A DNA stretch of 64,000 nt, taken from Roseiarcus fermentans. GTDB taxonomy: Bacteria; Pseudomonadota; Alphaproteobacteria; Rhizobiales; Beijerinckiaceae. The position numbers were made by a program, and so were the translations under genes. The notes under the pieces were generated by a model that was not told where the DNA came from, did no database searches, and saw only the letters and a program-made list of their open reading frames with translations. Shown piece by piece: positions 55,398 to 64,000 of this stretch. Numbering within the stretch: the first letter of the stretch is position 1; every line of letters starts with the position of its first letter. The stretch is taken from contig NZ_QNRK01000002.1 of assembly GCF_003315135.1 (NCBI RefSeq), forward strand, positions 83,344-147,343, in the 5' to 3' direction.

Positions 55398-56911
55398 ACC
55401 TCGCGCGCCTGCTCGACTCCGCCGCGCTGAGCTTCCCGCGCCTGCCGGCCGTGTCGGTCGCCGACCGGCCCCACTACGACTACGCCGCCTATGGCGCGCT
55501 CGCCGCGCGGCTCGCCGGCGGGTTTCGGGCGCTCGGGCTCGCGCCCGGCGACCGCGTCGTGCTGGCGATGAGCAACAATCCCGACTATCTCGCGGTCCTG
55601 TTCGCGATCTGGCGCGCCGGCCTCGTCGCCGCGCCGGCCAACGCCAGGCTGCACGCCCGCGAAATCGCCTTCATGGCCGCCGACTGCGCGGCGAAGCTGT
55701 GCCTGGCGACGTCCGATCTCGCCGAGGGACTGGCCCGCGAACTCGAGCCCTCGACCCGCCTCGTCGTCCTCGGCGACGATCTCTGGCGCAAGCTCGCGAG
55801 CGCCGACCCGACCGGGATCTCGAATCGCCGCGGCGACGACCTCGCCTGGCTGTTCTACACCAGCGGCACCACCGGCCGGCCCAAGGGCGCGATGCTGAGC
55901 CATCGCAATCTGATGACGATGGCGACGCTCTATCTCGCCGACGTCGACGCGCTGTCGCCCGGCGACACGCATCTCCACCTCGCGGCGCAATCGCACGCGA
56001 CGGGCCTGTTCGGCCTGTCCCACATCGCCAAGGCGACCCATCAGGTTCTGCCGGCGAGCGGCGGCTTCTTGCCCGGCGAACTCGCCGACCTGCTCCGCCT
56101 CTATCGCAGCGCGAGCTTCTTCGTGCCCCCGACCGGCCTCAGGCGGATGCTGCGCGATCCCGCTTTCCAGAGCGCCCCGATCGAGAGCATCCGGACCGTG
56201 CTGCTCGGCGCGGCGCCCGTCTACGCCGCCGACCTGAAGGCCGGATACGCGGCGCTCGGCCCGCGCCTATGGAACGGCTACGGTCAGGGCGAGAGCCCCT
56301 GCACCATCGCTGCGATGCCCAAGGCCCTGCTCGCCGCGGCGATCGCCGCCGGCGACGAAGCGCGGATGACGAGCGTCGGCCTCGCGCGCACCGGAATCGA
56401 GGTCGCCGTCCTCGATCCCGACGATCGGCCGCTGCCGCCCGGCGAAGTCGGCGAAGTCGCGGTGCGCGGCGACACCGTGATGGCCGGCTACTGGAACCTG
56501 CCCGAGGCCTCGGCGGCGGCGCTGCGCGGCGGCTTTCTGCACACCGGCGATCTCGGCGCGCTCGACGCCCAGGGCTTCCTCACCCTGCTCGACCGGTCGA
56601 AGGACCTCGTCATCTCCGGCGGCGCCAACATCTATCCGCGCGAGATCGAGGACGTGCTGCTCGACCATCCGTCGGTCGCCGAAGTCGCCGTGATCGGCGC
56701 GCCCGATCCGGAATGGGGCGAGAGCGTGGTCGCCTTCGTCGTGCCGACGGACGGCGGCGTCGACGTCGCCGAACTCGACGCGCTCTGTCTGCGGCGGATT
56801 GCGCGCTTCAAGCGCCCGAAGCGCTGGCTTGTGGTCGACAGCCTGCCGAAGAACGGCGCCGGCAAGGTTCTCAAGCGCGCGCTGCGCGAGCGCTTTGGGC
56901 CCGTGGACTGA
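55394..56911 (+). CDS. Acyl-CoA synthetase, AMP-binding (first copy)
   Basis: This 505-residue ANL-superfamily ligase has the P-loop FYTSGTTGRPKGAM, the motif WNGYGQGES, HTGDLG and the C-terminal lysine in LPKNGAGKVLKRAL. It activates a carboxylic acid to its CoA thioester via an adenylate. The preceding thiolase and the shared operator suggest that it activates an acid intermediate of the same pathway. Confidence 0.88.
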   Translation: MNLARLLDSAALSFPRLPAVSVADRPHYDYAAYGALAARLAGGFRALGLAPGDRVVLAMSNNPDYLAVLFAIWRAGLVAAPANARLHAREIAFMAADCAAKLCLATSDLAEGLARELEPSTRLVVLGDDLWRKLASADPTGISNRRGDDLAWLFYTSGTTGRPKGAMLSHRNLMTMATLYLADVDALSPGDTHLHLAAQSHATGLFGLSHIAKATHQVLPASGGFLPGELADLLRLYRSASFFVPPTGLRRMLRDPAFQSAPIESIRTVLLGAAPVYAADLKAGYAALGPRLWNGYGQGESPCTIAAMPKALLAAAIAAGDEARMTSVGLARTGIEVAVLDPDDRPLPPGEVGEVAVRGDTVMAGYWNLPEASAAALRGGFLHTGDLGALDAQGFLTLLDRSKDLVISGGANIYPREIEDVLLDHPSVAEVAVIGAPDPEWGESVVAFVVPTDGGVDVAELDALCLRRIARFKRPKRWLVVDSLPKNGAGKVLKRALRERFGPVD

Positions 56912-56920
56912 AAGCCTTCA

Positions 56921-56942
56921 TGTCCTACATTTTTGTCCTAAG
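56921..56942. promoter_or_regulatory. Copy D of the 22-bp element, upstream of the phosphotransfer genes
   Basis: It begins TGTCCTACATTTTTGTC, sharing the 11-base core ACATTTTTGTC with copy A. It lies 115 bases before the swivel-protein start and marks a new transcription unit for the genes at 57057-64000. Confidence 0.62.
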
Positions 56943-57056
56943 ATGTTGTTGACACCGCCGGGCGTTGCCGGCATCCTGTCGGCAACGAACGGGGAGATCG
57001 GCCGATAGGTCGCATCCCCCTTGATAGCGCGCCTCAGTCAGGCCAGGGAGGACAAC

Positions 57057-57800
57057 GTGGCCAAGCTTCTCGTGGACAACGACAAGTACGCCGAACCGAA
57101 CGCTTCCGTCGTCGTCGACGCCTACCACGCGGCGATCCAGGACCTCATCCGACGCAAGCTCGACACGGTCGGCGGCGACTGGGCGAGTTTCGTGTTCGAC
57201 AAGTCCTACGATCTCGTCACGGCCGCAGACTTCGCGGCGATCGAGAAGAAGCTGCTCGCGACCGGCCACCGCTTCGACTGGTCGGCGATGATTTCGGTGC
57301 GCGAGCGCCCGGAAGCCTACAAGCCGGCCGCAGGCGTCGGCGACGACCTCGCGACCTTCTCGTTCGAACACCCCGAAGCGGTGATCGCGCCGGCGGACGA
57401 AAACAACCGCGAGCAGCGCGGAATCGGCGACAACGTGGTCAAATACGCCAACAACCTGATCGGCATCGCGCGCTACATCCGCTCGAGCGACCGCGTGCTC
57501 GAACTCCTGACCTCGGGCGTGCCCGAAAACACCGTCGCGGTCATCGACGACAGCGGCGGCACGCTGACCGCGCCGATCCTCGAACAGTTCAAGGGCGTGA
57601 TCTGCGCCGGCGGCACGGTGCGCTCGCACCTCGGCATCCTGACCCGGGAATACGGCATTCCCTGCGTGATGAACGCGAAGATCAGCGGCATCCGGGAGGG
57701 CGACCGCGTGGAAATCGAATGCACCGCGCCCGCCAAGACCGCCGAAGCCTACCAGACCGGGGTCGAAATGACCGCCAAGGTCTGGCGGCTCGCCAAGTAA
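57057..57800 (+). CDS. Phosphohistidine swivel-domain protein (PEP-utilising mobile region)
   Basis: This 247-residue protein has a C-terminal swivel domain with VICAGGTVRSHLGILTREYGIPCVM. H191 is the likely phosphate carrier, as in PEP synthase and pyruvate phosphate dikinase. The first about 150 residues have no family I recognise. The GTG at 57057 is chosen because GGGAGG lies six bases upstream. A stand-alone swivel protein next to an ATP-grasp protein resembles the subunit split of phenylphosphate synthase. Confidence 0.72.
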   Translation: MAKLLVDNDKYAEPNASVVVDAYHAAIQDLIRRKLDTVGGDWASFVFDKSYDLVTAADFAAIEKKLLATGHRFDWSAMISVRERPEAYKPAAGVGDDLATFSFEHPEAVIAPADENNREQRGIGDNVVKYANNLIGIARYIRSSDRVLELLTSGVPENTVAVIDDSGGTLTAPILEQFKGVICAGGTVRSHLGILTREYGIPCVMNAKISGIREGDRVEIECTAPAKTAEAYQTGVEMTAKVWRLAK

Positions 57801-57839
57801 AAAATTAGCAGAATCAGGATTCCCGGGGAGGATCGTCCG

Positions 57840-59399
57840 ATGGGTTCGAGCCGCATCACGTATTCGCAGCTTCTCGAGACCAATAACCTCATACAGGCCA
57901 ACGCAGACGAGACCTACTGGCTGTGCGTGACGCGCACCGTTCAGGAATCGAAGCTGTTTCCGGTGCCGGCCTACATGATGCTGTCGTATATGATGGCCTA
58001 CTACCGCTATCCCTCGCTGTTGCGCAAGATCGAGCAGCGGATGTCGGCCGAGGAGATCGGCGACCGCGCCCGCAACGCCGGCATCAAGATCCAGAATCCC
58101 TCGATGGGCTGGGCGCTGCCGGGCTTCTATCTGCTCGGGCGCGAATGGCTGATCTCGCTCGGCCTGATCCGGCCGCAAGACGCCCTCGACGACCTGGTCT
58201 ACCTGATGGACTTCTGGAAGCGCTTCCAATTGTCCTGGCATCGCAACAACGGCCACATCACCAACAAGGAATTCGGCCATCGCGGCCAGTTCCTGCCGGA
58301 ACGGACCGTTCAGGTCTTCCACGCCGACATGTACGACTGCAAGGCCGGCGACGACCTGCACGAGGCGGCGCAGGCCTTCATGGCCGCGGCGTCGCAATAC
58401 GGCTTTCTGATCTCCTGCGAGAGCCGGATCAGCTTGCACAATTCCGGCCCCTACAAGATCGCCGAAGACCGCGAGATGATCGTGCGCGACTTCATGGATC
58501 TGTCGGAGAGCGATTTCCCCTGGCTCGACGGCGTCGCGGCCGACGTGCCCTACAACAACATCACCGTGACGATGGCGGTGAAGGACTGCCACTTCTATCT
58601 GGTGGACGACTGGGGCAGCTTCGAATCGAAGCCCGAGTTCACCGCCGACAAGCTCGTCGGCGTCGGCCTCTACACCTCCGACACCCTCTCCGACGGCTAC
58701 CTGCCGGTGGCGATGGGCTCGCGCGAGGAACTGACCGCCTGCTTCAAGACCCTGACCGAGAAGGTGAAGGACGCCACCAACAAGCTCTGGCGCCGGCTCG
58801 CCGGCTGGTCGCGCGACCAGATGATCGACGCCGGCGCGATCACCTATTTCTCGATCGTCAAGGACCTCGCCCATGTCGCCGGCGTCTACGAGGTCGACGA
58901 CTGGATGATGGTGGACGAGCGCGCCGAGCGCTTCCGGCCGCTGTTCAACGACGAGTACAGCCGCGACGCGCTGGTGGCCTTGTGCATCGGCACGCACACC
59001 TCGCATCGGCTGAGCGAGTATACGATGATGCAGCACTCGAACGGGCCGCAGCGGCTCTACTCGCTGATCCCCTATTCGATCCTGCAGGGCGACAGCTACA
59101 CGACGACGTGCGGACCGGTCTATCCGGGAACGAGCTGCCTGCCGGCCAAGGTCGACCGCTACAACACGACCCGCGGCGTGATCGGCCTCGAGGAATACAA
59201 CCGGCTGGCGCGCGAGGTGCGGCCGCCGGCGCTCGACCCGAAGTACCGCCACCTGTGCGAGACCTGGGTCAAGTACCACGCCGGCGAACCGCTGGCGGAC
59301 GAGCTCTATCGGATCGACCAGGCCAATTCGCGCCTGCTGCGCGGAAAAGGTTCCGGCCTCCGGCGCGCGGATGTCGAGAAACTGCGCAATCCGCGCTGA
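57840..59399 (+). CDS. Unknown 519-residue protein of the phosphotransfer cluster
   Basis: I do not recognise this protein. It is soluble, with no signal or membrane helix, rich in aromatic residues and with many conserved-looking histidines and cysteines (QLSWHRNNGHITNKEFGHRG, CIGTHTSHRL, TTTCGPVYPGTSCLPAK). A ribosome site GGGGAGG precedes the ATG. Its place between the swivel protein and an acyl-CoA synthetase makes it a candidate for the subunit that binds the substrate to be phosphorylated or carboxylated. That is inference. Confidence 0.65.
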   Translation: MGSSRITYSQLLETNNLIQANADETYWLCVTRTVQESKLFPVPAYMMLSYMMAYYRYPSLLRKIEQRMSAEEIGDRARNAGIKIQNPSMGWALPGFYLLGREWLISLGLIRPQDALDDLVYLMDFWKRFQLSWHRNNGHITNKEFGHRGQFLPERTVQVFHADMYDCKAGDDLHEAAQAFMAAASQYGFLISCESRISLHNSGPYKIAEDREMIVRDFMDLSESDFPWLDGVAADVPYNNITVTMAVKDCHFYLVDDWGSFESKPEFTADKLVGVGLYTSDTLSDGYLPVAMGSREELTACFKTLTEKVKDATNKLWRRLAGWSRDQMIDAGAITYFSIVKDLAHVAGVYEVDDWMMVDERAERFRPLFNDEYSRDALVALCIGTHTSHRLSEYTMMQHSNGPQRLYSLIPYSILQGDSYTTTCGPVYPGTSCLPAKVDRYNTTRGVIGLEEYNRLAREVRPPALDPKYRHLCETWVKYHAGEPLADELYRIDQANSRLLRGKGSGLRRADVEKLRNPR

Positions 59400-59416
59400 T
59401 CTCGAGGCTGGCAACC

Positions 59417-60928
59417 ATGCAGATCGGCAGTCTGATCCGCCGCGCCGCCGTTCACTTCGGCGCCGCTCCGTGTCTCGTCGAAGGCGACAGGGTCGTGTCC
59501 TTCCGCGACTTCGACCGCCTCACCGACAAGCTCGGCAACGCGCTGCTCGGCGCCGGCTTCGTCCCCGGCGACCGCGTCGGCGTGCTGCTGCCCAACGGCA
59601 TCGACTGCCTCGTCGCCTATTACGCGCTGGCCAAGGCGGGCCTGGTGCGGGTCGGCATGAATACCCGCGAGACGATCGCCAACCATGCCTTCAAGCTCGC
59701 CGACAGCGGCAGCCGCGGCGTGATCCACACGCTGACCGATCCGGCCGACATCGCCCGCCTCGGCGTCGAACGCGCCATCGGCGCCGAAGAGCTGGCCTCG
59801 CTGACCTCGGCCGGATCGGACGCGCCGTGCGCGGTCGACCGCGCGCTCGATGCGCCCTATCGCCTCGGCTACACCGGCGGCACCACCGGACGATCGAAGG
59901 CGGTGACGCTGACCACGCGCGGCGAGCTTGCGGAGCTGTCCGCCTTTCTCACCGACCTCACGCCCGATCTCAGGCGCGGCGAGACGTTCCTGCACGCAGC
60001 CCCGATCGCGCACGCCTCCGGCGCCTTCTTCCTGCCCTCGCTCGTGCGCGGCGTCCGCTCGCTGGCGATGTCGAAGTTCGACGCGGCGGCGTTCATCGCG
60101 CTCGCGGCGCGCGAACGCTGCGAGCACACCTTCCTCGTGCCGACCATGCTGGCGATGGTCCTCGAGGCGCCGGGAATCGACAGCGCGGCCTTCGCTCTGC
60201 GCTCGATCGCCTACGGCGCAGCGCCCATGGCGCCCGCCCTGTTGCATCGCGCCGAGAAGCGGTTCGGCCGGATCTTAGCCCAGACCTACGGCCAGGCCGA
60301 GAGCCCGATGGTCATCACCTGCCTCAAGGCGGAGGATCACGACCGCGTCGGCTCGTGCGGGCGCCCCTTCACCATCGTCGACGTCGCGGTGTTCGACGAC
60401 AACGACCAGCCTGTGGCGCCGGGCGAGCGGGGCGAGATCGTCTGCCGCGGCCCGCAGACGATGGCCTATTACTGGAACAACCCGGAAGCGACCGAGACCG
60501 CGTTCCGCAACGGCTGGCTGCACACCGGCGACATCGGCTACCAGGATTCCGACGGCTTCTTCTATCTGGTCGACCGCAAGAACGACATGCTGATCTCCGG
60601 CGGCTACAACGTCTATCCCCGCGAGGTCGAGGACGTCCTGCTCGCCTGCGAGGGCGTGGTCGAAGCGGCCGTGGTCGGCCTGCCGGACGAGAAATGGGGC
60701 GACCGGGTGTTCGCCGTCGTCTCGGGCCGGCCGGGCCTCGACGCCGATCGGGTCCTCGCCCACGCCCGCGAAAAACTCGCCAGCTACAAGCGCCCCAAGG
60801 GCGTCGAGATCTGGCCGGAACTGCCGAAGACCTCCGCCAACAAGATCCTGCGCCGCGCCGTGAGGGAGCGCCTCGTCGAGCGGGCGCGACAGGAAGCCGC
60901 CGCGGCCCGAGAGGAGACCCCAACGTGA
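59417..60928 (+). CDS. Acyl-CoA synthetase, AMP-binding (second copy)
   Basis: This 503-residue ANL ligase has the P-loop YTGGTTGRSKAVTL, AQTYGQAES, HTGDIGYQDSDGF and the C-terminal lysine in LPKTSANKILRRAV. It differs enough from the first copy to suggest a different acid. It begins 17 bases after the unknown protein and overlaps the next gene by four bases. Confidence 0.88.
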   Translation: MQIGSLIRRAAVHFGAAPCLVEGDRVVSFRDFDRLTDKLGNALLGAGFVPGDRVGVLLPNGIDCLVAYYALAKAGLVRVGMNTRETIANHAFKLADSGSRGVIHTLTDPADIARLGVERAIGAEELASLTSAGSDAPCAVDRALDAPYRLGYTGGTTGRSKAVTLTTRGELAELSAFLTDLTPDLRRGETFLHAAPIAHASGAFFLPSLVRGVRSLAMSKFDAAAFIALAARERCEHTFLVPTMLAMVLEAPGIDSAAFALRSIAYGAAPMAPALLHRAEKRFGRILAQTYGQAESPMVITCLKAEDHDRVGSCGRPFTIVDVAVFDDNDQPVAPGERGEIVCRGPQTMAYYWNNPEATETAFRNGWLHTGDIGYQDSDGFFYLVDRKNDMLISGGYNVYPREVEDVLLACEGVVEAAVVGLPDEKWGDRVFAVVSGRPGLDADRVLAHAREKLASYKRPKGVEIWPELPKTSANKILRRAVRERLVERARQEAAAAREETPT

Positions 60929-61527
60929 ACGACATGCATCTGGTCATGCACGGCCTCGCCATCAAGAAGCATGCGACGCCGGAGGATGTCGCGAGCGGCG
61001 TCGGGCTCGACCTCGACGCGGTGCGCGAGACGCTGGGCAAGCTCGTCGCCGCGCGGCGCGTGGTCGAGGCCCAGGGTCGCTATCTGCTCGCGCCGGCGGC
61101 CCGCATGCTGCTCGACGCCGATTACGGGCGCTACTACGATTCCGTGCGCGCGAGTCCGGCGTTCCAGGCCGGCTACGCCGGTTTCGAACGGCTGAACGGC
61201 GCTCTGAAGCAGCTGATCACCGACTGGCAGACCATCTCCGTGCGCGGCCAGCGCGTGCCCAACGACCACAGCGACAAGGACTACGACGCGAAGATCGTCG
61301 ATCGCCTGGGCGACCTGCACGAGCGCGCCGAGGAGACGCTGGAGAAGCTCGCCTGCGCCCTGCCGCGCCTCGCGATCTACCGCGACAAGCTCGAGGCCGC
61401 GCTCGACAAGGCCGAGAAGGGCGCGATCGCCTGGGTGAGCGACGCCAGGATCGAGAGCTACCACACCGTCTGGTACGAGCTGCACGAGGACCTGCTGCGC
61501 CTGATGCAGCGCGAACGCAGCGAATAG
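60925..61527 (+). CDS. Small winged-helix-like protein, unknown function
   Basis: This 200-residue protein starts with a segment that looks like a winged helix (ATPEDVASGVGLDLDAVRETLGKLVAARRVV, about 17-47). It ends in long charged helices. The GTG at 60925 overlaps the previous stop; an ATG nine bases later is an alternative. Lack of an effector domain and its place inside the enzyme operon suggest a small structural or regulatory subunit of the phosphotransfer enzyme rather than a free regulator. Confidence 0.6.
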   Translation: MNDMHLVMHGLAIKKHATPEDVASGVGLDLDAVRETLGKLVAARRVVEAQGRYLLAPAARMLLDADYGRYYDSVRASPAFQAGYAGFERLNGALKQLITDWQTISVRGQRVPNDHSDKDYDAKIVDRLGDLHERAEETLEKLACALPRLAIYRDKLEAALDKAEKGAIAWVSDARIESYHTVWYELHEDLLRLMQRERSE

Positions 61528-61538
61528 CGGCGGCCACG

Positions 61539-63323
61539 ATGACCCACGCCTTCGGACAGTGGACGCTCGGGCTCGAAGGCGGCGATCCGCCTCCGCGCGA
61601 GCTGATCGGCGGCAAGGCCTGGTCGGTCGCGCGCATGCAGGCGCTGGGCTTGAGCGTGCCGGCCGCCTTCGTCGTGACGACGGCGGCGTGCCGGGCTTTC
61701 CTCGCCTCCGGCCGCGAGCCGCCCGGCCTCGAGGCCGAGATCGACGCCGGCGTCGCCTGGCTGGAGGCCAGGACCGGGCGCGCGTTCGGCGCGGGGCCGC
61801 ATCCGTTGCTCGTGTCGGTGCGTTCCGGCGCGGCGGTGTCGATGCCCGGCATGATGGACACCGTGCTCAATCTCGGCACCAACGACGTCACCGAGGCGGC
61901 GCTCGCGGCCGAATGCGGCGATCCGGCCTTCGCCCGCAACACCCACAAGCGGTTTCTCGATCTCTATTCGCACATCGTGCTGCGCTCGACCGCGCCCGAA
62001 TTCGAAGAGACCCGAACGCCCGCCCAATGGCGGGCGGCGATCGCCGCCGATTGCGGCGTCGAAGTCCCCAGCGACGTGCGCGAGCAGCTGCGCGGGGCGG
62101 TTCGCGCCGTGTTCGAGTCCTGGAACTCGCGCCGCGCCCGCCGTTACCGCCAGCATCACGCCATTGCCGACGACCTCGGCACCGCCGTCACCGTGCAGGC
62201 GATGGTGTTCGGCAATCTCGACGCGCGGTCGGGCACGGGCGTGCTGTTCTCGCGCAACCCGACCACCGGCGCGCGCGAGCCCTATGGCGAATACCTGCCC
62301 CGCGCGCAGGGCGAGGACGTCGTCTCGGGCAAGTTCACCCCCGAGCCCTTGTCGGCGCTCGGCGCGCAAATGCCCGAAGTCCTCGCCGACCTGCTGCACG
62401 CCGCGCACAGGCTCGAGCAGGCGGGGCGCGACGCGCAGGACATCGAATTCACCGTCGAGCGCGGACAACTCTATTTCCTTCAGTCGCGTTCCGCCAAGCT
62501 CGCGCCGCATGCGGCGGCGCACATCGCGGTCGACCTGGCGCGCGAGGGGCTGATCGACGAAAAGGCGGCGGTGATGCGCCTGTCGCCCGACCAGGTCCGC
62601 ATCCTCTTGAGCCCGCATGTCTGCGCCGGCGCCCTCGACAACGCGCGCCTGCTGGCGTCCGGCGAACCGGCGTCGCCGGGCGTCGGCATCGGCGTGGCGG
62701 TGACGCATTCCGACGAGGCCGAGCGGCGCGCGCAGGGCGGCGAAGCGGTGATCCTCGTGCGCCCGACGACGAGCCCTGAGGACCTTCACGGCATGATCGC
62801 GGCGCGCGCCGTGGTCACCGAACAGGGCGGCAGCACGTCGCACGCCGCGGTGGTCGGCCGGGCGCTCGGGCTTCCCTGCGTGGTCGGCTGCGGAAAGGGC
62901 GCCCTCGACCAGCTCGCTGGCCAGACCGTGACGGTGGACGGCGGCTCGGGCAAGATCTACGCCGGCGCGCTCGAGATCGAGGCGCCCGACGAGAGCGATC
63001 ACGAAGCGCTGGCGCAACTCACGCTCTGGGCCGCCAGGATCTCGCCGCTTCGCGTCGTGCCGCCGTCGGCGCCCGAAGCCGCCGCCGCCGTGGATCTGTC
63101 CCAAAACGACGAGGCGGCCGACCCCGACAAGATCGGGCGGGTGTTGAGCGGCCTCAAGGGCGCGCGCGGCGCGCGCGGCGGCGTCGTCGCCTCCGAGGAG
63201 GGCGTGCGCGCGGCCCTCCTGGCCGGGCTCGAATTCATCGTGGCCGAACCCGTTCTGCCGCCTCTGCTTGCCGCTGTCCGCGCTGCGGAAGCCGGCGCGA
63301 CACCCGAGGTCCAAGACACATGA
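61539..63323 (+). CDS. Pyruvate phosphate dikinase-like protein lacking the PEP/pyruvate barrel
   Basis: This 594-residue protein has the PPDK N-terminal ATP-grasp domain (GGKAWSVARMQALGLSVP, SVRSGAAVSMPGMMDTVLNLG, GVLFSRNPTTGA) and a swivel domain with H435 in EQGGSTSHAAVVG. PPDK continues with a TIM barrel of about 340 residues that binds pyruvate; here only about 100 tail residues remain. It can thus charge a histidine with phosphate from ATP but needs another protein to accept it. Candidates are the swivel protein or the unknown 519-residue protein of the same operon. Confidence 0.8.
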   Translation: MTHAFGQWTLGLEGGDPPPRELIGGKAWSVARMQALGLSVPAAFVVTTAACRAFLASGREPPGLEAEIDAGVAWLEARTGRAFGAGPHPLLVSVRSGAAVSMPGMMDTVLNLGTNDVTEAALAAECGDPAFARNTHKRFLDLYSHIVLRSTAPEFEETRTPAQWRAAIAADCGVEVPSDVREQLRGAVRAVFESWNSRRARRYRQHHAIADDLGTAVTVQAMVFGNLDARSGTGVLFSRNPTTGAREPYGEYLPRAQGEDVVSGKFTPEPLSALGAQMPEVLADLLHAAHRLEQAGRDAQDIEFTVERGQLYFLQSRSAKLAPHAAAHIAVDLAREGLIDEKAAVMRLSPDQVRILLSPHVCAGALDNARLLASGEPASPGVGIGVAVTHSDEAERRAQGGEAVILVRPTTSPEDLHGMIAARAVVTEQGGSTSHAAVVGRALGLPCVVGCGKGALDQLAGQTVTVDGGSGKIYAGALEIEAPDESDHEALAQLTLWAARISPLRVVPPSAPEAAAAVDLSQNDEAADPDKIGRVLSGLKGARGARGGVVASEEGVRAALLAGLEFIVAEPVLPPLLAAVRAAEAGATPEVQDT

Positions 63324-63826
63324 GCGACATCAAACCCAGGGACATCGAGGCGCTGCTGGAAACCTTCGAGGCGTCCGGCTGGAGCGAAATGCGGCTCAAG
63401 ATCGACGGCCTCGAGATGGTTCTTTCGAAGTCCGCCGACGCGCGGCCGGCGGCCGGCGCCGCCGGGTTCGCGCCCCCCGCCCCGCCGTCCCTCGCGCCGG
63501 TCGCGGCGCCGCCGCCGGCCGCCACCACCTCCGCCGCTGCTTCGGGCGCGTCGCGGGCGGGCCCGACGCCCGAGCACTGGCTGACGGTGCGCGCCCCCAA
63601 CCTCGGCACGTTCTATCGCGCCCCGAAGCCGGGCGCCCCGCCCTACGTCAAGATCGGCCAGCACGTCGATGCGGACACCGAACTCTGCCTGATCGAGGTG
63701 ATGAAGCTGTTCACCACCGTGTTTGCCGGCGTGTCCGGAGTGGTCCGGCAGGTGCTGGTCGAGGACGCCGACCTGGTCGAATTCGATCAGGCGCTGTTTC
63801 TGATCGAACCCGCGCCCGCGGCCTGA
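63320..63826 (+). CDS. Biotin carboxyl carrier protein
   Basis: This 168-residue AccB-like protein has an N-terminal helix region, a proline/alanine linker (about 41-85) and a C-terminal biotinyl domain with the biotin lysine K129 in IEVMKLFTT. It overlaps the PPDK-like gene by four bases. It is probably a pathway-specific second copy, because housekeeping accB would not normally be coupled to such genes. Confidence 0.87.
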   Translation: MSDIKPRDIEALLETFEASGWSEMRLKIDGLEMVLSKSADARPAAGAAGFAPPAPPSLAPVAAPPPAATTSAAASGASRAGPTPEHWLTVRAPNLGTFYRAPKPGAPPYVKIGQHVDADTELCLIEVMKLFTTVFAGVSGVVRQVLVEDADLVEFDQALFLIEPAPAA

Positions 63827-63827
63827 C

Positions 63828-64000
63828 ATGCGCATCCGCCGCGTCCTCGTCGCCAACCGGGGCGAAATCGCCCTGCGCATCGTGCGAGCGGCCAAAAGCC
63901 TCGGGCTCGAGACCGTGCTCGCGGCGTCGGTCGCCGACCGCGGCAGTCTCGCCGCGCGGGAAGCCGACCGGGTTGTGACCCTCGGCCCGGCGCCGGCGCG
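63828..64000 (+). CDS. Biotin carboxylase (N-terminal part, runs off the window)
   Basis: The first 57 codons are present. MRIRRVLVANRGEIALRIVR is the conserved N-terminus of AccC-type biotin carboxylases, which carboxylate biotin on the carrier protein with ATP and bicarbonate. It starts one base after the carrier gene. Whether a carboxyltransferase follows cannot be seen. Confidence 0.88.
   Translation, partial: MRIRRVLVANRGEIALRIVRAAKSLGLETVLAASVADRGSLAAREADRVVTLGPAPA

Overview
The window is GC-rich, densely packed bacterial DNA in which many genes overlap by 1-4 bases. The gene set (a glycerol ABC transporter of the glpSTPQUV type, an Aap-type amino acid importer, hflKC, many Tat-exported or periplasmic binding proteins) points to an alphaproteobacterium, probably Hyphomicrobiales. 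I cannot name the genus. I saw no rRNA, tRNA, CRISPR array, insertion sequence or phage gene.

Layout. 1-159: start of an NRAMP-type metal transporter. 277-8770 (minus): complete glycerol module, GlpR-type repressor, glycerol-3-phosphate dehydrogenase and a six-gene glycerol ABC importer. The kinase glpK sits apart at 13489-15000 (plus). 9081-12802 (plus): terC-family gene, hflK, hflC and an unknown membrane protein. 12828-18097: a 2OG-Fe oxygenase of the TPR-associated type, glpK, an unknown protein, a TPR protein and a Gfo/Idh/MocA dehydrogenase.

18132-39143 (minus) is a sulfur block. It holds a nitrogenase-like gene set (D, K, NifX-like, NifB-like and H proteins) that best fits methylthio-alkane reductase (Mar). 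Around it are two O-acetylhomoserine sulfhydrylases, a cystathionine beta-synthase, a cystathionine gamma-lyase/synthase, a sulfonate/taurine-type ABC importer, a 2OG-Fe oxygenase and an Aap-like importer. Reading Mar as releasing methanethiol from small thioethers, the sulfhydrylases can make methionine and the CBS/CGL pair can pass sulfur on to cysteine. A 21-bp palindromic element stands before each of three consecutive operons (22625, 30715, 39123), which suggests one regulon. A decayed fragment of the reductase gene lies at about 18132-18270.

39299-46674: a second SsuBC/TauBC-like importer, a LysR regulator divergent from a pirin, an S9 peptidase and an extensin-like protein.

46843-64000 looks like one catabolic programme. 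It contains a ribose-type ABC importer, an SDR with a Tyr-X6-Lys active site, an acetoacetate decarboxylase-family protein, two phosphatase-type proteins (Tyr phosphatase and SurE), a thiolase, two acyl-CoA synthetases, a phosphohistidine swivel protein, a 519-residue protein I do not recognise, a small winged-helix-like protein, a pyruvate phosphate dikinase-like protein without its pyruvate/PEP barrel, and biotin carboxyl carrier and biotin carboxylase genes. Four copies of a 22-bp element (50513, 50847, 54099, 56921) link the importer to these enzymes. The substrate is unknown. A phosphorylated intermediate made by a phenylphosphate-synthase-like mechanism is my inference. A zinc-type alcohol dehydrogenase pseudogene lies inside this block at about 50545-50795.
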